A stretch of 64,000 nt of DNA from Verrucomicrobiota bacterium (GTDB lineage: Bacteria > Verrucomicrobiota > Verrucomicrobiia > Opitutales > Opitutaceae). Below, piece by piece: positions 10,196-19,700 of this stretch (its first letter is position 1; every line of letters starts with the position of its first letter). The position numbers and the translations under genes were made by a program. The stretch is taken from the NCBI GenBank assembly GCA_030601755.1, contig JAUWBF010000001.1, positions 62,001-126,000 on the forward strand. Direction: 5' to 3'. The notes beneath the pieces are model-generated. The model worked only from the letters and a program-made list of their open reading frames with translations, did no database searches and was not told the origin of the DNA.

Positions 10196-10327
10196 ATGGC
10201 TACCATGACCAACCGCACCAAAATGAACAACGGAACGACCGCCGCCCGCGAGGCCGCCGTCTCCGCTTGGTGCAACCAACGACAATCGGGCCGAAAGCAT
10301 TCGTCCTACCCGGGTCGTGTGGCCTGA
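10196..10327 (+). CDS. Possible small basic protein (43 aa)
   Basis: A short frame starts seven bases after the expected start of a sigma-54 transcript and encodes MATMTNRTKMNNGTTAAREA, then VSAWCNQRQSGRKHSSYPGR. It is basic and has no family I recognise. It could be a leader peptide, a small protein, or just untranslated leader of the Hsp20 gene 93 bases downstream. Support is only position and an intact frame. Confidence 0.25.
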   Translation: MATMTNRTKMNNGTTAAREAAVSAWCNQRQSGRKHSSYPGRVA

Positions 10328-10420
10328 GGTTCCGCTCAAGCGGTTCCGCAAACAAAGGCACAACGAGCCACCCGGGGTCCAACAACCACCGCATTCATCA
10401 ACCATTTTTCAATCACTCCC

Positions 10421-10807
10421 ATGTCCACGATCATCCATCCGCTGAAGCCCGTCCGCAGTCCCCGTCGCACCGCCGTCACCCCCGTGGTGAGCAAGCCGCA
10501 CTACGACTGCACCGAGCAACTCGGAGCCGTGACCCTCAGCATCTTCCTCCCCGAGGTCGATCCGGTGGGCGTCGAGATCATCGTGCGCGGCACCGACCTG
10601 ATCGTCACCGGCCGCCGCCGGCACGTCGTGCGGGTCAACTGGACCTCGCTTCACCTCGAAAAGGCCCTGCACGACTACGAGCTGCGCCTGCGCCTCGGCT
10701 CCCATCTCAACTACGCGGCGCTGAAGGCGGACCTCGACGACGGACTGCTCACCTTGGTGATTCCCAAGAAGGACGTCGGCCGCGCCCCCGCCCGCCGGGC
10801 CGCCTGA
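10421..10807 (+). CDS. Hsp20/alpha-crystallin family small heat-shock protein
   Basis: 128 residues. After a basic N-terminal arm (PLKPVRSPRRTAV) the alpha-crystallin fold is visible: LGAVTLSIFLPEVDPVGVEI, DLIVTGRRRHVV, LRLRLGSHLNYAALKADLDD and the closing GLLTLVIPKK, which matches the A-x-x-x-n-G-v-L signature. The C-terminal tail is short and lacks an IXI motif, so oligomer formation may be limited. Expected role is ATP-independent holding of unfolding proteins. The gene lies about 230 bases behind a candidate sigma-54 promoter, which would make it inducible by an activator. Confidence 0.75.
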   Translation: MSTIIHPLKPVRSPRRTAVTPVVSKPHYDCTEQLGAVTLSIFLPEVDPVGVEIIVRGTDLIVTGRRRHVVRVNWTSLHLEKALHDYELRLRLGSHLNYAALKADLDDGLLTLVIPKKDVGRAPARRAA

Positions 10808-10871
10808 ACGGGCGCGTTGGCAGGTTGCAGCCGGAGCGCCGCCCCGGCTACGGCTTCGTAGCATCTATCCC

Positions 10872-10973
10872 GTAGGGGCCTCGCTCGCGAGGCCCGTCGG
10901 GCGTGAACGATGGTTGCCGCCGAAATCTTACGTCGCTGCGTGCCGCAACGGGCCGAGCGAGCTCGGCCCCTAC
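10872..10973. repeat. Inverted pair of GTAG-headed hairpins (REP-like)
   Basis: Left element starts with GTAG at 10872 and a stem GGCCTCG-CTCG-CGAGGCC. The right element (to 10973), read on the minus strand, is GTAG plus GGCCGAG-CTCG-CTCGGCC. It separates the convergent Hsp20 and sensor kinase genes. Confidence 0.8.
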
Positions 10974-10978
10974 GGCGC

Positions 10979-12163
10979 TCACTTCAGCATGCGCACGCGG
11001 CGGTCTTTTCGGGGGAATTGCAGCGTCACCACCGTGCCGCGCCCCTCCTGACTCTCGATGCCGACTTGGCCCCCGTGCTCACGCAGGATGCGTTGCACGA
11101 TCATCAGGCCGAGGCCGTGGCCGCCGCTCTTGGTCGTGTGGTAGGGCTGAAAAAGCTTGGCGAGGTCGGCCTGCTTGATGCCGCTGCCGTTGTCGGCAAA
11201 GAGCAGGTAGACGTTGTCGTCGTCGGTGGTGGCACGGATGCGCAGGCGGCCGTCGGGCCCCATCGCCTCCATGGCGTTCTTGGTGAGGTTGAAGAACACC
11301 TGCTTGAGCTGATTGCGGTCGGCCATCACCGCCGGCAGGCGACCAGCGAAGTCGGCCTCGACCTGAATGCCGCGGTCCTCGAGCTCGCGGCTCTGGAATT
11401 CCAGCACCTCGGCCAGCACCGCGGCGAGGTTGGTCTCGGCAAGGTCGGGCGGACGCGGGCGGATGGCGTCGAGGAAGTTGGTGATGATGCCGTCGAGCCG
11501 GCCGACCTCCTCCTGGCAGATGCGGATGGAGTCGGCGAGGCCGGCGGTCTCGCGGCCCGAGCCGGCGGTCGCCTGGAGCTTGCGCAACTTCCGCTCGATG
11601 AGCTGCAGGTGAATGGTGAGCGAGTTGAGCGGGTTGCCCAGCTCGTGCGCGACGCCGGCGGCGAGCAGCAGGACCGAGGACGTGCGCTCGTCCTCAATGC
11701 GTTCCTCGGTGGATTTTTTCTCGGTGGTGATGTCGCTGAGGATTACAGCGAAGCGTCGCTCGGCCCCGAGTCCCTCGGCGGTGAAAGGCACCATGTAGAG
11801 CCGCACCGTGCGGGGCTCGGGATAGGTGAGCTCGATCTCGCGGGTGACGACCGGCAGGGCCGGCTCGGCGTCGCCCAAGGCCGACTCCAGGGAGGGACGC
11901 AGGCCGGGCACGAGGCGCCAGAGCACCGCTCCGGTGAGATCGTCGACAGAGAGGCCGATCAGGCGGTGCGCGGCGGCGTTGGCGTAGTCGATCTCGCCGT
12001 CGGCGCCGATGACGAGCACGCCCTCCTGGAGCACGTTGAAGACGTCCTCGAAGAAACCGCGCTCGCGGGCGAGGCGTTGCACGAGGTTGGCCATGGACGC
12101 GGGGTCGAGCGAATCGAGGCGTCCGAGGACACGATCAAGCGAGGTGTTTTTTTTGCCGGCCAT
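10979..12163 (-). CDS. PAS-domain sensor histidine kinase
   Basis: 394-residue kinase with no transmembrane segment. A PAS domain (residues 38-150, NVLQEGVLVIGADGEIDYAN) is followed by the HisKA dimerisation helix with LAAGVAHELGNPLNSLTIHL (phosphorylated His173) and the HATPase domain with QVFFNLTKNAMEAM (N box), FADNGSGIK (G1) and GGHGLGLMIV (G2). It is NtrB-like in layout, but no response regulator lies next to it. It follows rnhB by 14 bases on the same strand and may be co-transcribed. Signal and partner are unknown. Confidence 0.9.
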   Translation of the reverse strand: MAGKKNTSLDRVLGRLDSLDPASMANLVQRLARERGFFEDVFNVLQEGVLVIGADGEIDYANAAAHRLIGLSVDDLTGAVLWRLVPGLRPSLESALGDAEPALPVVTREIELTYPEPRTVRLYMVPFTAEGLGAERRFAVILSDITTEKKSTEERIEDERTSSVLLLAAGVAHELGNPLNSLTIHLQLIERKLRKLQATAGSGRETAGLADSIRICQEEVGRLDGIITNFLDAIRPRPPDLAETNLAAVLAEVLEFQSRELEDRGIQVEADFAGRLPAVMADRNQLKQVFFNLTKNAMEAMGPDGRLRIRATTDDDNVYLLFADNGSGIKQADLAKLFQPYHTTKSGGHGLGLMIVQRILREHGGQVGIESQEGRGTVVTLQFPRKDRRVRMLK

Positions 12164-12177
12164 GGTCGTGGATGGAT

Positions 12178-12942
12178 TCAAGGGGACTCGGTCAAAAAGT
12201 CGACTTGGTCGGGATCGACCCGTCCGGCGAGCAGCTTGCGCAGGAAGGTGTCGCGGTGGTGCGCACAACGCCCGACACGCAGCACGGCCTCGCGGTGGTC
12301 CTCGGTGCCGTAGCCCTTGTGACGGTCGAAACCGTAGTCGGGGAACTCGAGCGCGAGGGCGTCCATCATGCGGTCGCGGGTTACCTTGGCGATGATCGAG
12401 GCCATGGCGATGCAGAGCGAGCGGGAGTCGCCCTTGACGACGCCGGTGTGCGGGTAGGGAAAATTGCGCAGGTGGAGGCCGTCGATCAGGATGCGCGCGT
12501 TGACCTCCGGCGTGTAGGCGGCGATCTCCTCGGGCGTGGCGAAAAGGTCGGGCTCGCGGGTGAACTGGAAGGCGGTCGGCGGGTGCATCTGCTCGAGCGC
12601 GCGGCGCATGGCGAGCTTGGTGGCACCGAGGATGTTGAGCTGCTCGATCTCGCGCACGTCGGCCGCGCCGTAGGTGGCGTGGATGAGGCCCTCGGCCATG
12701 AGCGTCTCGAACTCGAACCAGAGCGCCTCGCGCTCGGGCGCGGTGAGTTGTTTGGAGTCGTTGATGCGATTGGCGTTGGCCACGGCCCAACGCGACTCGA
12801 GGAAGTTCTTCGTCACCAGCACCGCGCCGGCCACGACCGGTCCGGCCAGCGCGCCGCGACCGGCCTCGTCCACGCCGATGAGCTCGGCGTAGCCGTCGAT
12901 CTGACGGAGGTCGTAGCCACGGAGTTGAGGGCGCTTGGGCAT
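12178..12942 (-). CDS. rnhB: Ribonuclease HII
   Basis: 254-residue nuclease that cuts RNA in RNA-DNA hybrids and single ribonucleotides in DNA. The metal site begins with YAELIGVDEAGRGALAGPVV (Asp25, Glu26), and further conserved parts are INDSKQLTAPERE, the central Asp in ARILIDGLHL, and SIIAKVTRDRMM. The segment GYGTEDHREAVLR near the C-terminus is typical of RNase HII. Length is at the long end of the family. RNase HIII is encoded immediately upstream on the same strand, separated by an inverted repeat. Confidence 0.95.
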   Translation of the reverse strand: MPKRPQLRGYDLRQIDGYAELIGVDEAGRGALAGPVVAGAVLVTKNFLESRWAVANANRINDSKQLTAPEREALWFEFETLMAEGLIHATYGAADVREIEQLNILGATKLAMRRALEQMHPPTAFQFTREPDLFATPEEIAAYTPEVNARILIDGLHLRNFPYPHTGVVKGDSRSLCIAMASIIAKVTRDRMMDALALEFPDYGFDRHKGYGTEDHREAVLRVGRCAHHRDTFLRKLLAGRVDPDQVDFLTESP

Positions 12943-12970
12943 GGGGCGGGAGTGGTGGGGATAAGATTCT

Positions 12971-13066
12971 GTTTTAACGCAAAGGCGCGGAGGCGCAAAG
13001 GACGCAAAGTTTCGCGAAGCTTGCCTCCTTCGCGGGCTTAGCGCCTTTGCGTCTTTGCGTTAAAAC
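12971..13066. repeat. Long inverted repeat, TTTTAACGCAAAG family
   Basis: Between rnhC and rnhB, GTTTTAACGCAAAGGCGC is mirrored by GCGCCTTTGCGTCTTTGCGT ending TAAAAC. The same arms recur at 50592-50685, and a single arm at 20521-20550. The arms do not start with GTAG, so this is a separate repeat family from the REP-like hairpins. Confidence 0.75.
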
Positions 13067-13087
13067 TCCGGTGTCGGTGATCATCGC

Positions 13088-14116
13088 TCACCGGCCGAAG
13101 CCGAATTTTTCCTTGGGTTCGGGCAACGGGAGTTCGTCGAGCTTGCCGGCCTCCTTGACGACCTCGTAGGCGGTGCGGAAGTGGAGCTTGGCAAAGTCGC
13201 CGAGGGCGCGCGCGCCGAAGCGTTCGATGATGGCGAGGCCCTGTTTTTTCACGAGCGGGCCGGCGCCCTTTTGCAGGGGTTCGCCGAAGCGCTCGGAGAG
13301 GCTGCGCATGATGCGCACGTATTCGGCGCGGGCCACGATGGAGGCCGCGGCGACCACGGGATCGGACTCGGCCTTGGTGCGCATGCGTAGTTCAAAGTTG
13401 ATGACGTTTTTGCGGGCAAGCTCGCGTTGCACGAGGGGCTGTTCGCTGAACTGGTCGAGCAGGCCCCACTTCACGGGTTTCTCGGCGAGGGCCTGAATGA
13501 GCGCGTTGGCGTGCTGCCAGGCGAGGAGGAGGTTGAGGTTGGCGCGGGGCTTGGCCATGAGCTCGTTGTAGCGGGGCATGCCGCAGTAGGTGACCTTGAC
13601 GACGGCGCCCCGGGTCGCGCGGATGAGGCGGTCGAGTTCGATGATCTTGCCCTCGGTCATCTTCTTGGAGTCCTGCGCGCCGGCGGTGCGCCAGGCGTCG
13701 ATGGCGTCGCGGTCGGCGATGACGGTGGCGGCGACGACGGGGCCGAAAAAGTCGCCCTTGCCGCTTTCGTCGAGGCCGGCGTGGCTCTCGAACCAGTCGG
13801 GGTTGAGCACCTCGTCGTAGCCGAGCTTGGGCGCGCCGGTGATCTCGGGCTCGAGCACGTCGCGCACGAAGTCCTCGGTGCCCTTGCCGGCGATGACGAC
13901 CTTGCCGCTGGTGTAGGCGGTGACGTTGAGCTTGAGGTGGTCGGCCTTGTAGGCGAAGCGGGTGTAGGCGACCTCGAACGGGGCCCACTGGCGGGCGCGG
14001 CAGTGGGCGTGCAGCTTTTCCATCTGCGCGTCGTCGAGCTTGATGGTATAGGAGGAAAGTTTTTTGGGCGCCTCGTCGTCGGAGGCCGGCTTTTTGGGCA
14101 TCAAGGAATTGGCCAT
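13088..14116 (-). CDS. rnhC: Ribonuclease HIII
   Basis: 342-residue RNase H of the type 2 superfamily. The N-terminal TBP-like substrate-binding domain (SSYTIKLDDAQMEKLHAHCR ... KADHLKLNVTAYTSGKVVIA) is the hallmark of RNase HIII. The catalytic domain opens with LDESGKGDFFGPVVAA (Asp-Glu pair) and continues with QDSKKMTEGKI and the SDPVVAAASIVARAEYV motif. I use the ATG at 14116; one at 14101 (MPKKPASDDE) is equally possible. Having HII and HIII side by side is uncommon. Confidence 0.95.
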   Translation of the reverse strand: MANSLMPKKPASDDEAPKKLSSYTIKLDDAQMEKLHAHCRARQWAPFEVAYTRFAYKADHLKLNVTAYTSGKVVIAGKGTEDFVRDVLEPEITGAPKLGYDEVLNPDWFESHAGLDESGKGDFFGPVVAATVIADRDAIDAWRTAGAQDSKKMTEGKIIELDRLIRATRGAVVKVTYCGMPRYNELMAKPRANLNLLLAWQHANALIQALAEKPVKWGLLDQFSEQPLVQRELARKNVINFELRMRTKAESDPVVAAASIVARAEYVRIMRSLSERFGEPLQKGAGPLVKKQGLAIIERFGARALGDFAKLHFRTAYEVVKEAGKLDELPLPEPKEKFGFGR

Positions 14117-14187
14117 AAAAACCGGCCAAAGCACAAAAAGAATCTGCGGTTGGCTTCGCGGGGATTTTTGCGCTGTGTGGGCGGCTT

Positions 14188-15231
14188 GTGGCCAAGGATC
14201 TGATCAAACACCGGGCGGAGTTTCAGGCGGCGTTGCTGGCGTGGTTCGACGTGTCGCGGCGGCGGTTGCCCTGGCGCGAGGAGCCGTCGGTCTATCGCAC
14301 GGTGGTCAGCGAATTCATGCTGCAGCAGACGCAGGTGAAAACGATGCTGCCCTACTTCGAGCGCTGGATGGCCGCGCTGCCGGACTTCGCCGCGCTGGCC
14401 GCGGCCGACGAGGCGGCCGTGCTGCGACTGTGGGAGGGACTCGGCTACTACTCGCGTGCTCGCAACCTGCACCGATTGGGACGCGAGATCGCGGCTCGGG
14501 AGGAGTTGCCGCGCACACCTGCGGAGTGGCGCGAGCTGCCGGGCATCGGCCCCTACACGGCGGCGGCGGTGACGAGCATCAGTTTCGGCGCGCCGGTGGC
14601 GGTCGTCGACGGCAACGTGGTGCGCATCCTCACGCGCCTGACAGCCGACGCGCGTCCCTTCGCCAACAGCGGTGAAGCGGCCAAGGCGCTGGCCGCGACG
14701 GCCGACGCGGTGCTCAACCACGCGCGTCCGGGCGACCACAACCAGGCGATGATGGAGCTGGGGGCGACGGTCTGCACGCGGCACAACCCGCTGTGCACGG
14801 TGTGTCCGGTGCGGGAGTTTTGCGCGGGGGCGCGGTCGGGCGAGCCGGAGGCCTATCCGCGGCTGGCGGCCAAGGTCATCGAGCAAGTCAGCGTGATCCG
14901 CGGTTGGTGTTGGCGAGACGGCCGGCTCTTGTTGCACCGGGCCGCGGGCACGGCGCGCCGGCTGGCGGGTCAACACGAACTGCCGACGGCGGAGCAACTG
15001 GGGCAGACCGACGACGCGGTGATGCGGGGACGGCTGCTCGCGAAGAAGAAGCGCGGCATCACGCGGTTCGCGATCACGGAGTTTATCCACGAGGTCGATG
15101 CTCCCGCGGGAGCCGCCGCCACCCTCGGCGGGGAGTTGGTCTGGGTAAGCCCGGCGGAGTTGGGCGGCATCACGTTGTCAGGCCCGCATCGCCGGTGGGT
15201 GACGGAGTTGCTCGCCACGGAACGGCGCTAA
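14188..15231 (+). CDS. mutY: A/G-specific adenine DNA glycosylase MutY
   Basis: Base-excision enzyme of 347 residues that removes adenine opposite 8-oxoguanine. It shows the catalytic helix region VVSEFMLQQTQVKTMLPYF, the helix-hairpin-helix LPGIGPYTAAAV, the catalytic aspartate in VVDGNVVRILTR, and the [4Fe-4S] ligands CTRHNPLCTVCPVREFC (Cx6Cx2Cx5C). The C-terminal NUDIX-like 8-oxoG recognition domain follows. The start is a GTG at 14188. It is divergent from rnhC with only 71 bases between, so both promoters are compact. Confidence 0.95.
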   Translation: MAKDLIKHRAEFQAALLAWFDVSRRRLPWREEPSVYRTVVSEFMLQQTQVKTMLPYFERWMAALPDFAALAAADEAAVLRLWEGLGYYSRARNLHRLGREIAAREELPRTPAEWRELPGIGPYTAAAVTSISFGAPVAVVDGNVVRILTRLTADARPFANSGEAAKALAATADAVLNHARPGDHNQAMMELGATVCTRHNPLCTVCPVREFCAGARSGEPEAYPRLAAKVIEQVSVIRGWCWRDGRLLLHRAAGTARRLAGQHELPTAEQLGQTDDAVMRGRLLAKKKRGITRFAITEFIHEVDAPAGAAATLGGELVWVSPAELGGITLSGPHRRWVTELLATERR

Positions 15232-15248
15232 ACCCGTATCAAAGAGGC

Positions 15249-16205
15249 TCAGGCTCCGGGGAAGCGCTTGGCGATCATCGCCTCAACGCGGGTCTTCGAC
15301 TGCTGCACGTCCTCGGTGGAGACGCGCGGGCTCAGCTCGAGAGTGAGCAGATGGTGCGCCTGCCAGAACGAGCTGATCATGTTGAAATCGATGCGACCGG
15401 CGCCGACCGGCTGGTGATCCTTGCCCTTCGCGCAGACGTCGTGGAGGTGGAAACCGAGCAGGCGGGCGGCGTTTTGCTCCAGCTGCGTCCGGTGATCGAT
15501 GAGCCCCATGGACTGCTTGATCTCGGCGTGGCCGGTGTCGTGCCAGTAACCGCAGGTGTGCGGCGTCGCGAGGCTCGCGAAGAGGTTCTCGAAATCGACG
15601 TCGATGGGCAGCTCCTCGAATTTTTCGCGGTTCTCGCAACCGATGGACACACCGCGCTCGGCGGCGTAGGGGCGGATGTCGTCGAGGCTGCGGATGACCT
15701 GGTCCCAGAAGGGCGGCATCTTTTTGCGCAGCCGCTCGCAGGCCTTGCGCAGAAGGGCCTGGTAGGTCTTGTCGCCGTTGCGGGCGGCGTCGGCGTTGGC
15801 CTTGAGGTAGGCCTTGAACTTGCGCGAGGGCGAGAACCAGAACGACTGCACGCTGCCCAAGTGCGCCACCATCACGCGGGCCTTCACCTGCGCGGCGAGG
15901 TCGAGCGAACGCTTGGTGTGGCGCATCCACTGGTCGATCTCGCGATGATCGCGGGCGGACGGTTCGAAGAGGTTGGGCGCGGCCTGGTTCACTCCGGCCG
16001 GCAACGGGCAGAAGTTGTGGATCGAGCTGATCTTGATGACGCCCTCCTCCACGGCCCGGATCACGCCGGGCAGCAGCACGATGCGGATGCCGTGGCTCAG
16101 CTCCGCATACTCGAAGCCCAGATCCGCGATCTCACGGAGCATTACGTAGCCGTCATTGTGGCGAAACGAGTTCCAACAGGTGGATAAGGCTAAAGTCGGC
16201 TTCAC
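15249..16205 (-). CDS. Sugar phosphate isomerase/epimerase-like TIM barrel protein
   Basis: 318 residues of the xylose isomerase-like (AP endonuclease 2) superfamily. Visible landmarks are LALSTCWNSFRHNDGYVMLR at the start, FEYAELSHGI, a VMVAHLGS strand, the metal-site segments VSIGCENREKFEELP and CGYWHDTGHAEIKQSMG, LLGFHLHDV and LTLELSPRVS. The His/Glu/Asp set fits a divalent-metal sugar isomerase or epimerase. The substrate cannot be told. I choose the GTG at 16205 (VKPTLALSTC); a TTG at 16250 would add a stretch with no homology. It is convergent with mutY. Confidence 0.8.
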   Translation of the reverse strand: MKPTLALSTCWNSFRHNDGYVMLREIADLGFEYAELSHGIRIVLLPGVIRAVEEGVIKISSIHNFCPLPAGVNQAAPNLFEPSARDHREIDQWMRHTKRSLDLAAQVKARVMVAHLGSVQSFWFSPSRKFKAYLKANADAARNGDKTYQALLRKACERLRKKMPPFWDQVIRSLDDIRPYAAERGVSIGCENREKFEELPIDVDFENLFASLATPHTCGYWHDTGHAEIKQSMGLIDHRTQLEQNAARLLGFHLHDVCAKGKDHQPVGAGRIDFNMISSFWQAHHLLTLELSPRVSTEDVQQSKTRVEAMIAKRFPGA

Positions 16206-16261
16206 TTGGACAAGTGCAAAGCTATGACAAATCGGTTTCGCGCGCGGCAACCCTCAAAACG

Positions 16262-16296
16262 AAAAAACCGCACCGCGAATCAACGCGGGTGCGGTC
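16262..16296 (-). terminator. Rho-independent terminator of rpsU
   Basis: Minus-strand hairpin ACCGCACCCGCG / CGCGGTGCGGT with one bulged base, followed by six U. It lies about 45 bases after the rpsU stop codon. Confidence 0.85.
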
Positions 16297-16339
16297 AGGT
16301 AAAATCGTCGGGCGGCGAGCGCGCCGCGACCGGTCAAAA

Positions 16340-16537
16340 TCAGTCGGCGTGGCGGCGGCGCAGCATCTGGGTGAAGGCCATGACCTTCTCCTTGCGGCGG
16401 CGCTTCTGGCAGGGCTTCTCGAAGTAGCGCTTGGCACGCACGTCCTTGATGACGTTCTCGCGCTCGAGCTTCTTCTTGAGACGTCGAATGGCGCGGTCAA
16501 CCGGCTCGTTTTTGCGGATTTTGATTTCGATGGACAT
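16340..16537 (-). CDS. rpsU: 30S ribosomal protein S21
   Basis: 65-residue, very basic protein of the small ribosomal subunit. It starts MSIEIKIRKNEPVDRAIRRL and contains EKPCQKRRRKEKVMAF, both typical for S21. It is a single gene with its own terminator, divergent from dnaE. Confidence 0.96.
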   Translation of the reverse strand: MSIEIKIRKNEPVDRAIRRLKKKLERENVIKDVRAKRYFEKPCQKRRRKEKVMAFTQMLRRRHAD

Positions 16538-16734
16538 GTTGGGAAAGGCGGATGTTGGGATGGAAAAGGTTGAAAAAAGCCAGCCGCGGCCGTCCGCGTC
16601 AATGGCATTTTTCCCCGCATCCCGCCCCGCTTTTCCGTCACCGTCACCTCCCCTGCCCCGCCTCCGCGCCCCGATTCGTGCGCCGACGCGGTCGGGACTT
16701 GCCCGCCGCCCCCGCCCGCGTTGCGTTGGTCGGC

Positions 16735-19700
16735 GTGTCGTCCGCCGCCTCCGATTTCGTCCACCTCCACGTCCACACCGACTACAGCTTGCTCGACGGC
16801 GCCTGCCGCATCGACCGCCTGATGGACCACGCCTGCGAGATGGGCATGAAGGCCGTCGCGCTCACGGACCATGGCAACATGTTCGGTGCCATCGCCTTCT
16901 ACAACGCCGCCAAGGCCAAGGGCATCAAGCCCCTCATCGGCTGCGAGATGTATATCGTGGAAAGCTCCCGCCTCGAAAAAACCGGCAAGTCCGAGGACGG
17001 CAAAAGCTACTACCACATGGGCCTGCTGGCCCGTAACCTCGCCGGCTACCAAAACCTCCTCAAGCTCGTCTCCGACTCCCACTTGCGCGGCTTCTACTAC
17101 AAGCCCCGCACCGACATCGAGACCCTCGCCAAGCACGCCGAGGGCCTCATCGGCTTCACCGGCTGCCTCGCCGCGATCATCCCGCAGCACCTCATGCACG
17201 ACCGCTATGAGGAGGCCCGCGCCGCCACCGCCCGCTTCGTCGACATCTTCGGACGCGAGAACTTCTTCGTCGAAATCCAGGACCACGGCATCCCCGAGCA
17301 GATCAAGATCATTCCCGACCTCCTCCGGCTCGCCGACGAGTTCAACCTCAAGGTCATCGCCACCAACGACGTCCACTACGTCAAAAACGAGGACGCCAAG
17401 CCGCACGACGCGATGCTCTGCATCCAGACCGGCTCCAAGATCGCCGACGAGAACCGCATGCGCTTCTCCGGCGACCAGTTCTATCTGAAGTCCGCCGACG
17501 AGATGAAGCGCCTCTTCAAAGAGTGCCCCGAGTCCGTCACCAACACCGTCGAGGTCGCCGAGATGTGCGACCTTGCCATCCCCTTCCCCAAGGGCTCCGA
17601 GCGCTACCCCCGCTACCCGCTCCCGCCCGAGATCAAGTCCAAGTATTCACCCGCCGAATACCTGCACAACCTCTGCGTCGAGGGCCTGAAAAAGCGCTAC
17701 GACGTCGACCATGACGCCGTCGCCGCCCACGAGATCGTCGCCCCCCGGCTCGCCCTCCTCAAAAACCTGCCCGCCGGCCAGAAGCCCCAACCCCCCGACT
17801 ACTCCGGCCTCGACAAGGGCGAGCTGCTCGTCCTCCGCATGGGCTACGAGCTCTCCATCATCAACGTCACCGGCTTCGTCGACTACTTCCTCGTCGTCTG
17901 GGACTTCATCAACTGGGCCAAGGAACACGACATCCCCGTCGGCCCCGGCCGCGGTTCCGGCGCCGGCTGCATGGTCGCCTACCTGCTCGGCATCACCAAC
18001 GTCGACCCCATCCGCTTCGGCCTGCTCTTCGAGCGCTTTCTCAACCCCGAGCGCGTCTCGCCGCCCGACTTCGACATCGACTTCTGCATGCGCCGCCGCG
18101 TCGAGGTCATCGACTACGTGCGCGAAAAATACGGCAAGGACTGCGTCGCCAACATCATCACCTACGGCACCCTCGGCGCCAAGATGGTCGTGCGCGACAT
18201 CTCCCGCGTCAACGACCTGCCCTTCGCCGAGGCCGACCGCCTCGCCAAGATGATCCCCGACGAGCTCAACATCTCGCTCGACGACGCCATCAAGAAGTCC
18301 GAGGAGCTGCGCAACGAGATCGCCAAGAACCCCGTCGCCAAACGCATCATCGACTCCTCCCTCGTGCTCGAGGGCATGGTCCGCAACACCGGCAAGCACG
18401 CCGCCGGCATCATCATCACCGACCAGCCCCTCGAAAACTTCGTCCCCCTCACCCTGCAGGAAGGCGACGTCACCGTGCAGTTCTCCATGAAGGCCGTCGA
18501 CAAGCTCGGCCTGCTCAAGATGGACTTCCTCGGCCTCAAGACGCTCACCGTCATCTCCGACGCCGTCGCCAACATCCGCCGCACCGCCGACAAAAACTTC
18601 AGCATCGAGGACATCTCCCTCGAGGACCCCGTCACCTACGAACTCCTCAACGTCGGCAAGACCGTCGGCGTCTTCCAGCTCGAGTCCGGCGGCATGCAGA
18701 ACGCCTCCAAGCTCGTCGGCATTTCCAACGTCGACGACATCAACGCCATCTCCGCCCTCTACCGGCCCGGCCCCATGGCGTTCATCCCCGACTACGCCCG
18801 CGGCAAGAAGGACCCCGCCTCCGTCACCTATCCCCACCCGCTCCTCGAACCCGTGCTCAAGGAGACCTACGGCATCATCGTCTACCAAGAGCAGGTCATG
18901 GAGTGCGCCAAGGTCATCGCCGGCTACTCCCTCGGCGGCGCCGACATGCTCCGCCGCGCCATGGGCAAGAAGGACGCCGAGGCCATGGCCCAGCAGCGCA
19001 TCAAGTTCGTCGAGGGCGCCGGCAAGCTCCACGGCATCTCCGAGAACAAGGCCAACGAGATCTTCGACCTCCTCAACAAGTTCGCCCAATACGGCTTCAA
19101 CAAGTCGCACTCCGCCGCCTACGCCATCATCGCCTACCAGACCGCGTATTTGAAGGCCAACTACCCCGTGCAGTTCATGGCCGCCGTGCTCACCGCCGAG
19201 CTCGGCAACGCGGAAAAGGTCTCCCACTTCGTCGCCGAGGCCGAGGCCATGGGCCTCACCGTGCTCGGCCCCAACGTCAACGAGTCGCGCGAATCCTTCA
19301 CCCCCGTCGGCGACAAGATCCGCTTCGGACTCGCCGGCATCAAGGGCGTCGGCGAGGCCGCCTCGCTCAAGATCATCGAGGAGCGCGAGGCCAACGGCCC
19401 GTTCGAGAACTTCGACGACTTCGTGAACCGCGTCGACTCCAAGGCCGCCAACAAACGCGTGCTCGAACACCTCGTCAAAACCGGCGCCTTCGACTACGCC
19501 GGCGAACCCCGCAAGGTCATCTACGACCGCATCGACGCCGCCATGGCCCAGGCCGCCGCCTCCGCCCGCGACCGCGCCGCCGGCCAGGCCGGCTTCTTCG
19601 ACATGCTGGACGAGCCGGCCGCGCCGGCCCGAAATCTCAAATCTCAAATCTCAAATCCCAAATCCGGCGGAGCCGCGACCGCCGCCGACGACTTCACCCC

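Noticed and set aside
10979-12790. A 603-residue reading of the sensor kinase that includes the rnhB region
   Set aside because: The first 200 residues are an out-of-frame reading of rnhB (Arg/Pro/Ala-rich); the kinase starts at the ATG at 12163.
12971-13066. CRISPR array
   Set aside because: Arms are inverted, not direct, and there are no regularly spaced repeats anywhere in the window.
16552-16734. 61-residue N-terminal extension of DnaE
   Set aside because: Arg/Pro-rich without homology; the PHP domain begins directly after the GTG at 16735.
17647-19647. A 666-codon open frame antisense to dnaE
   Set aside because: Low-complexity Val/Gly/Asp translation, fully inside the intact dnaE gene.
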